The notes below the pieces were generated by a model. It had not been told where the DNA came from and did no database searches. It saw only the letters and a list, made by a program, of their open reading frames with translations. This document shows positions 42,765 to 47,144 of a stretch of 47,144 bases of DNA, piece by piece; the first letter of the stretch is position 1, and the number at the start of each line of letters is the position of its first letter. Made by a program: the position numbers and the translations under genes. Location of the stretch: positions 1 through 47,144 of the forward strand of contig NZ_AUFT01000025.1 of assembly GCF_000426645.1 (NCBI RefSeq), read 5' to 3'. The DNA is from Nakamurella lactea DSM 19367. GTDB taxonomy: Bacteria > Actinomycetota > Actinomycetes > Mycobacteriales > Nakamurellaceae.

Positions 42765-43010
42765 CCAACCGGTAGGCGTCACTTCGAACACCATCTGCAA
42801 TCCGTAGTCGGGTGGTTGGCCCAGCCACGTTCCAGCTCGGCGCCCGCGGTGTCAGCGTCGCTGTCGGTGGTGGTGATCTTGAGATGCTCGGCCTCAGCGC
42901 TGGCCGCCAGCATGCGTCGAAGTGCACCTCGGCCACTTCGCTCAAGTTCGGCGGCTGCCATCCCTGCCGGAATCCGACTACGGCAGCAATGTGGAGAGCC
43001 TCTGCGTCAA
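42765..43010 (-). pseudogene. Decayed paralogue of the membrane protein at 8900-9475
   Basis: On the minus strand the segments V-V-G-F-R-Q-G, P-N-L-S-E-V-A-E-V-H-F, then K-I-T-T-T-D-S-D-A-D and finally Y-G-L-Q-M-V-F-E occur in the same order as in the 8.9-kb gene. They lie in different frames and with a large internal part missing. The transmembrane region upstream is not recognisable. It is clearly a relic of a second copy. Confidence 0.75.
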
Positions 43011-43166
43011 TCAGAATCGGCGGATGCCGACGCTGCTCGGGCTTGGACTCGAACACGTGGGCGGGCCGCCGGAGCGACGCGCCATCGACGTCGAACGGTT
43101 CCTGCGGTGCAGGGGCGGAGTGGGCCCCATTGAGGGCATCGCGCAGAGCACACCGTTCCATCACTG

Positions 43167-43571
43167 TCAGCTCGGGGCCGCGCCACCGGCGGTGTTTGAC
43201 GGGCTCCAGGGTGATTGCGGAACTTCCACTTCCTGCGCCGTTGGCGCGAGGATGCGCTCCGTTCGTCTTCCCGCAGGCAGCATGATCGCCAGCGCGATCC
43301 CGATGACACCAATGCCAAGGAGAGCCGTGGTGCGATCACTCCCCGCCTTCTCCTCTTCGGCCATGGCGACCAAGAGATCCCGCGTCGTCCAGCCGTTCAC
43401 CACGGCCTGCTGTGCTGCACCATTGGTCGTGAGCTGATTGACCTGGTCAGCCGACTGAATCGCGGCCAGGTTGGACTTTGCGGTGCCTGCTCCCGCGGAA
43501 GGCCACATCGTTATCCAGATTGCCGCTGCAGCAGCCGCGATCAGTACGCCTGCAATGATCCTCGGAATCAT
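43167..43571 (-). CDS. Small membrane protein with two transmembrane helices
   Basis: This is a 134-residue protein with an ATG start. It has an N-terminal hydrophobic helix (about residues 4-24), an exported loop of ~60 residues rich in Ala, Asn and Gln, and a second helix (about 83-99). A basic G-R-R-T-E-R boundary and a cytoplasmic tail follow. The family is not recognised. It lies between the decayed paralogue and the SNase-like lipoprotein, with no clear partner. Confidence 0.65.
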   Translation of the reverse strand: MIPRIIAGVLIAAAAAAIWITMWPSAGAGTAKSNLAAIQSADQVNQLTTNGAAQQAVVNGWTTRDLLVAMAEEEKAGSDRTTALLGIGVIGIALAIMLPAGRRTERILAPTAQEVEVPQSPWSPSNTAGGAAPS

Positions 43572-43634
43572 CGTCTCGCCTCGACTCTCGTACTGTGGTT
43601 TAAATTCGGATGCTCGCCGGCCGCGCCGAAGTCC

Positions 43635-45023
43635 TCAACACTTCTGCCAACCGGCAGCGTTCGGCAGCCAACAGCGGGGTCCTGTGTAACCCGGTGGTCC
43701 GCCATTCCGCGGATACACAGGGCCATATCCCTTGGAGGATCCGCTCCCGCCCCCATCACTGTCGGCGTCGTCACTCTCCTCGCGCGCGCGTTCCTCTGCG
43801 TTCTGCTGCGCCTCTGCGCGGCTTGCTTCGTCGGCCGCTCGCTCCCGTTCGGCCTGCTCCGCTGCGGCACGCTCGGCAGTCTCCCGTTCTGCCTGTTCGC
43901 GAACTGCGCGTGATGCCTCCGCGGACCTGCTCGCCGCGGCGGACTGCCGAGATGCTTCAGCGCGACGGGCAGCCTCAGCTTGTTGTGACGCTTCAGCTTG
44001 ACGTGATGCCTCCGCCGATCGAGCCGCGGCACTACTCGCCGCGGCCTTCGAACTTGCGACGGACGCCTTCGACTTCGCCGCACTCGACCGGTGACCCGCG
44101 TCTGCCTCCCTCGCACGTGCTTGCTCGACGGCTTCGTTCGCCTTCGCCTCGAGCGCTGTCTGCTCGGCTTCGGTGAGGACATCCCAGATCACCCCAACCC
44201 TCGGCTGGGCAAAGAGTCTCTTTATTGCCATAGCGGCGGCCACCGTTCGATGCTGATCGTCGACGTCTTTGCAGCCTGCGGCAGCGGATGCCGAACGTGT
44301 GGTTGTCGTCGTAGTCGCAGTGCGCGGCGTAGGTGATGGGCTCGGGCTGGTGTGTTGCGACGACGCCGTTGTTGCTCCGCACCACACCAAAGCGACCTGG
44401 CCGGGGACCGTGCACGGAATATTCGGGGAATGGAGGCCCGCCGAACTCTCGATGGCTGCATCGTTCGCTACAACCAACTCGTCGGACAGGGTTCCGGGCC
44501 TCTGGTCGAGCAGCGCTGCGGCCAAACCGTGGCGGACGAGAAGAGCTCCAAGATCGGCACCGTCCGCGAGTCGCACTGAAGCGACCACCCCGGGGCCAAG
44601 CTTGCCGAAGTCCACCAGATCGATGTTCATGCCCCTTGAAAGGTGGGTGTTGACCTCCTCGACAGCCTGGTTCGCAAGGCATTCGGCGGTGGAGTCGGAG
44701 GTCCCGACTGTTGGTGTGCGTATAAATGCGAGGTCGACCATCGTCGGCGTGCCGTCGATAATGACCTTGACCGTGTCGCCGTCAATCACGTCCTGAACCG
44801 TCGCCACAACGGCGCGACCCTGCCGCACGCCACCTGACGAACCAGTCACGGCGTCCACAGTGCGCTCCGTAGACGAGATGGACCCGCGTGTGCTGGGTCG
44901 GTCTGCCGTCTGCGAGCCGCAAGCAGCCAGTGGCCCGGCAACCACAAGAGCAGCTGCCAGCGCCGGAAGTATCGCGCCGAGCCCACGCCCGTTCGGCCTC
45001 GACGCCAACAGGATTCCCTTTAC
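43635..45023 (-). CDS. Lipoprotein with degenerate SNase-like domain and Ala-rich coiled coil
   Basis: From the GTG at 45023 this has 462 residues and a signal peptide with lipobox L-A-A-C (Cys ~35). A TTG at 45074 with a good GGGGGA site would lengthen the n-region. Next comes a staphylococcal-nuclease-like fold (V-Q-D-V-I-D-G-D-T-V-K-V). The usual R-L-x-G-I-D-T-P-E reads D-L-A-F-I-R-T-P-T, and the later catalytic Arg is not visible, so nuclease activity is unlikely. A ~110-residue Ala/Ser/Glu/Arg coiled coil follows, then a Gly/Pro-rich tail with two Cys. It is probably an envelope-anchored structural or binding protein. Confidence 0.75.
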   Translation of the reverse strand, partial: VKGILLASRPNGRGLGAILPALAAALVVAGPLAACGSQTADRPSTRGSISSTERTVDAVTGSSGGVRQGRAVVATVQDVIDGDTVKVIIDGTPTMVDLAFIRTPTVGTSDSTAECLANQAVEEVNTHLSRGMNIDLVDFGKLGPGVVASVRLADGADLGALLVRHGLAAALLDQRPGTLSDELVVANDAAIESSAGLHSPNIPCTVPGQVALVWCGATTASSQHTSPSPSPTPRTATTTTTTRSASAAAGCKDVDDQHRTVAAAMAIKRLFAQPRVGVIWDVLTEAEQTALEAKANEAVEQARAREADAGHRSSAAKSKASVASSKAAASSAAARSAEASRQAEASQQAEAARRAEASRQSAAASRSAEASRAVREQAERETAERAAAEQAERERAADEASRAEAQQNAEERAREESDDADSDGGGSGSSKGYGPVYPRNGGPPGYTGPRCWLPNAAGWQKC

Positions 45024-45184
45024 GTGACCTGTCCGGCCCGACCGACGACGCGGACGTGTTCGAACCGACTCCAAAATTCCCCCAAGATTGCTGATGATGG
45101 TTAGCCTTCTGTGCCTATCGGTACCGGCGTTCGAACCGTTTCACGCTCCGACGATCCGTATCCGATTCGAGACCTTGAATGCGC

Positions 45185-45207
45185 ACCGGTCGGCTATGTC
45201 GACCGGT
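45185..45207. promoter_or_regulatory. Inverted repeat in a divergent intergenic region
   Basis: ACCGGTCG and CGACCGGT are perfect 8-bp arms around a 7-bp spacer, between the SNase-like lipoprotein gene (minus) and the small Cys/His-rich gene (plus). It may be an operator. No regulator gene is adjacent. Confidence 0.4.
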
Positions 45208-45328
45208 CGTGCTTACGATGTTGTCGCGGGCGTGCTCGGGTGCTCCGACCGGAAGCCAGGATCATGATCAAGTTCGAGGGGGCCAATGATGTCCTTCACC
45301 GTCGGATGCGCGAGCAAAAGGCAGCGGC

Positions 45329-45805
45329 GTGGGGTTGCGTAACTGGTTTCGGCGCTGGCGCGCCCGCAATCGCGTCCAGCCGCCAGCGCCAACGTTCCCA
45401 GTGCCGCCGCCATCACGGCCGCGTCGCACCGTCCCGGCACCTATTCCACCAACACGACAGCAGCCGGCCGCGAGGCCGGCATCGAGGACGCCGACCAGGC
45501 CCCGCCTCACCCAGCGGGATGCCTCCGGCCAGGTCGTCTACTGCGAGCTCTGCGACCTGGACCGTCGGTTCTGCGTCCACGGGTTCGAATCCCGCCGAGC
45601 ACAGGACTTGGTGTTCGCCACCAGGCTCGGCTCCACGTACCACCTGCGCGAGGACTGCAACGCCATGATCGTGCCCCGGGCGATGTCGCTCGACCGAGGC
45701 GGCGGGCGGTCCCGGATGCTGCAGATGTCTCGCGGCTCGGCCCGCCAACGGGGTCTCGACCCGTGCCGCATCTGCGCTGGTGGAACCGCGGCCTGGCGTC
45801 GATGA
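45329..45805 (+). CDS. Small Cys/His-rich protein, possible zinc binding
   Basis: This is a 158-residue protein from a GTG with AAAGG upstream. It has a basic, Pro-rich N-terminal half (W-F-R-R-W-R-A-R-N start). The second half has Y-C-E-L-C-D-L-D-R-R-F-C-V-H-G, then Y-H-L-R-E-D-C and D-P-C-R-I-C. The spacing of C-x-x-C, C-x-H, H-x-x-x-x-C and C-x-x-C could build one or two zinc sites. I recognise the pattern from small uncharacterised bacterial proteins but know of no function. Confidence 0.65.
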   Translation: MGLRNWFRRWRARNRVQPPAPTFPVPPPSRPRRTVPAPIPPTRQQPAARPASRTPTRPRLTQRDASGQVVYCELCDLDRRFCVHGFESRRAQDLVFATRLGSTYHLREDCNAMIVPRAMSLDRGGGRSRMLQMSRGSARQRGLDPCRICAGGTAAWRR

Positions 45806-46246
45806 TGAGTACGGCTGATCCCGCCGGAATTCGGACTCGCACCGCACCTCCGGTGGCTTGGTTCGCTGGTGGCCGGTGAGGCAGGCCCGGGCAAGCCGAC
45901 CCGAACGTTCGGTGACGCGCCAGCTGGTTGCCCATCGCGACCAAGTGGAGGCGATCGACCGCGATCCCACCGGAACTCGTCGGTCTGCACGTCCAGCCAG
46001 TCCCGCTTGCTCGCGCCGGCCAGATCTGCGTTCACCAGCGAGGTCATCCATGGGTTCGTCTCGGCCCAGGTCTGCTTGGCCATCGTCCAGTGCTGGCGGC
46101 GACATCTCGAACCCGTCGCCGTTTCGGCGTCTGGGCCTTCGCAGGTCTGGTCCTCGCCACCATCTGGCTCCAACAGGTGACCCCGAAGGCTAGCCGCATC
46201 GCTCGAACGCTTCGTGCCCCGCCCGTGCGGACACCCTGAACCGGAC
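45806..46246. other. Gene-poor stretch with a possible minus-strand coding remnant
   Basis: No intact gene is supported. On the minus strand from an ATG at 46083 about 40 residues read plausibly as protein (M-A-K-Q-T-W-A-E-T-N-P-W). They seem to continue in another frame (S-T-W-S-R-W-A-T-S-W-R) toward 45840. This suggests a broken small gene, unidentified. Confidence 0.3.
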
Positions 46247-47116
46247 CTAATTCCTATTGAGTCCATGGGATCGAGTCAGCAGAGCGTTCTTGAAGTGCGA
46301 CTCCGCCGCGTCAACCTCCGCCATCGGCACGCTGGGGCCAAAGACCCGCAGAATGCTGAACCAGAAGCTCCGGGCGTGCGTGGGATCCAGGCCGGCGAGA
46401 CCCCGCAGGGCGATGTTCCCGCCATGACCGTCTCGGGCGTATGCGGTCCAACGCCCGAGAATGCGTTCGGCCCCGTCCGCCTTCCCGACGTACAGCTGTC
46501 CGGTACTCGCGTCGGCGATCAAGTAGACGCCTTGAACTGAGCCGAGGGCGGTACGCCATCCGGCGTACCGCGCATCAGTCACCATCGCCTGGAGCTCGGC
46601 ATGGTCGATCAACACGTTGTCGAAGCCGGGGAATGGCACCACCTCGGGGTCGGCGATCTCGGCCACCGGGAAGACAGAAGCCCGGTCTGCAGTCTTGGCC
46701 CAATTGACGGTGTCCCCGGACCATTCGATGACAAGTCGCCCCGCGAGCACCGACAGCACATCTGACGGCCGGAGATCGAAGCAGCGGACCGTCTCCGTGC
46801 GTTCGCCCGGCACCTCGCCGTGGTTCTCATAAGCGACAAGGAAGCGGGAGCGCCTGCGTCCGTCGGCCATGAAGACTAGCCAGTGGCGTGGCGGGTTCTT
46901 GCCAAGCTTGTTCTTGTGTTCCTGTCGCCGGGTGTAGTCGAGCACGTTGTCGACCGTGAGGTCGCCCGACGCTCGCAGACCGTCGTCGGTATAGGTGTGA
47001 CGGAGGATCACCACCTCACGAAAATCCAACCCTGCGGCAGACAGGATGTGGGGTTTGCCCAGGGTCTGGTTGACCGGTTCGTCAGGCCGCGGGTGCGGCT
47101 CTGTTGATTGTCTCAA
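46247..47116 (-). CDS. GIY-YIG nuclease-family protein, 5' end altered by an IS
   Basis: Coordinates give the longest open frame (289 residues, TTG). The first ~25 codons lie in the IS3-derived flank, so the native start is probably lost or lies near 47030. The N-terminal ~140 residues (A-A-G-L-D-F-R-E-V-V-I-L-R-H onward) match a domain that precedes GIY-YIG in a family of uncharacterised proteins. The C-terminal GIY-YIG domain has G-V-Y-L-I-A-D, Q-L-Y-V-G-K-A, an R-W-T-A-Y and a G-H-G-G-N motif, with a Glu near the end. Such proteins would cut DNA, but the biological role is unknown. Confidence 0.8.
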   Translation of the reverse strand: MRQSTEPHPRPDEPVNQTLGKPHILSAAGLDFREVVILRHTYTDDGLRASGDLTVDNVLDYTRRQEHKNKLGKNPPRHWLVFMADGRRRSRFLVAYENHGEVPGERTETVRCFDLRPSDVLSVLAGRLVIEWSGDTVNWAKTADRASVFPVAEIADPEVVPFPGFDNVLIDHAELQAMVTDARYAGWRTALGSVQGVYLIADASTGQLYVGKADGAERILGRWTAYARDGHGGNIALRGLAGLDPTHARSFWFSILRVFGPSVPMAEVDAAESHFKNALLTRSHGLNRN

Positions 47117-47144
47117 ACTCGATCGGGGTCAGCTTCCCGAGGCG
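47082..47144 (-). pseudogene. 3' end of an IS3-family transposase (partial)
   Basis: The minus strand reads R-L-G-K-L-T-P-I-E-F-E-T-I-N and ends at a TGA at 47082-47084. L-G-x-L-T-P-x-E-[FY]-E is the usual ending of IS3-family OrfB transposases. The gene continues beyond the window edge. The element's end probably lies between 47082 and about 47050, right against the GIY-YIG gene. Confidence 0.65.

Noticed and set aside
45581..45598. GGGTTCGAATCCC, a tRNA T-arm look-alike
   Set aside because: No matching acceptor strand, D-arm or anticodon arm lies upstream, and it is in frame within the Cys/His-rich protein gene.

Overview
The window is high-GC DNA with GTG/TTG starts, coenzyme-F420 enzymes, FadR/FCD regulators and actinobacterial-type lipoproteins. 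It is most likely from an Actinomycetota chromosome; the genus cannot be named from the sequence. No tRNA, rRNA or CRISPR array was found.

Left flank (1-12.1 kb) is patchy accessory DNA. It holds the tail of an IS1380-like transposase, a large protein with a nuclease-like His/Asn motif, a remnant of an excisionase-type HTH protein, and a SEC-C protein gene broken by several frameshifts. These are followed by a DUF4143-type ATPase preceded by a 23-bp repeat array, a YciI-like protein with a DUF3159-like membrane protein, a divergent TetR regulator, two small envelope proteins and a decayed Fic gene.

The core (12.1-42.7 kb) is a coherent uptake and catabolism island of about 26 genes. Unit A (21.08 to 12.14 kb, minus strand) encodes an aldehyde dehydrogenase, a 4-OT-fold protein without Pro1, an LLM oxidoreductase, two D-2-hydroxyacid dehydrogenases around a ThDP enzyme, a DJ-1/PfpI protein, an FAD oxidase and a cupin resembling 2,4'-dihydroxyacetophenone dioxygenase. 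A true F420-dependent glucose-6-phosphate dehydrogenase (fgd) diverges from it. Unit B (32.5 to 22.2 kb, minus strand) encodes a complete peptide-type ABC transporter, then a gamma-glutamyltransferase-like protein, a prolyl-oligopeptidase-family peptidase and an M24 protein. Divergent from unit B are an FCD-type GntR regulator and 6-phosphogluconolactonase. Next come an F420 (G6PDH-family) oxidoreductase and a second, closely similar GntR regulator, diverging from each other. Unit C (36.4-41.7 kb, plus strand) is a second complete peptide-type ABC transporter, facing another LLM enzyme.

Four promoters of this island (units A/fgd, B/GntR, C and the last LLM gene) carry versions of one operator, TGTARCATGYTACA. 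I infer a local regulon run by one or both GntR paralogues. Fgd plus phosphogluconolactonase would supply F420H2 to LLM enzymes acting on an imported, probably peptide- or glutamyl-linked compound. The substrate is unknown.

Right flank (42.7-47.1 kb) is again accessory. It has a decayed paralogue of the 8.9-kb envelope protein, a small two-helix membrane protein, a lipoprotein with an SNase-like domain that lacks the catalytic residues, a small Cys/His-rich protein, and a GIY-YIG protein whose 5' end abuts the tail of an IS3-family transposase.
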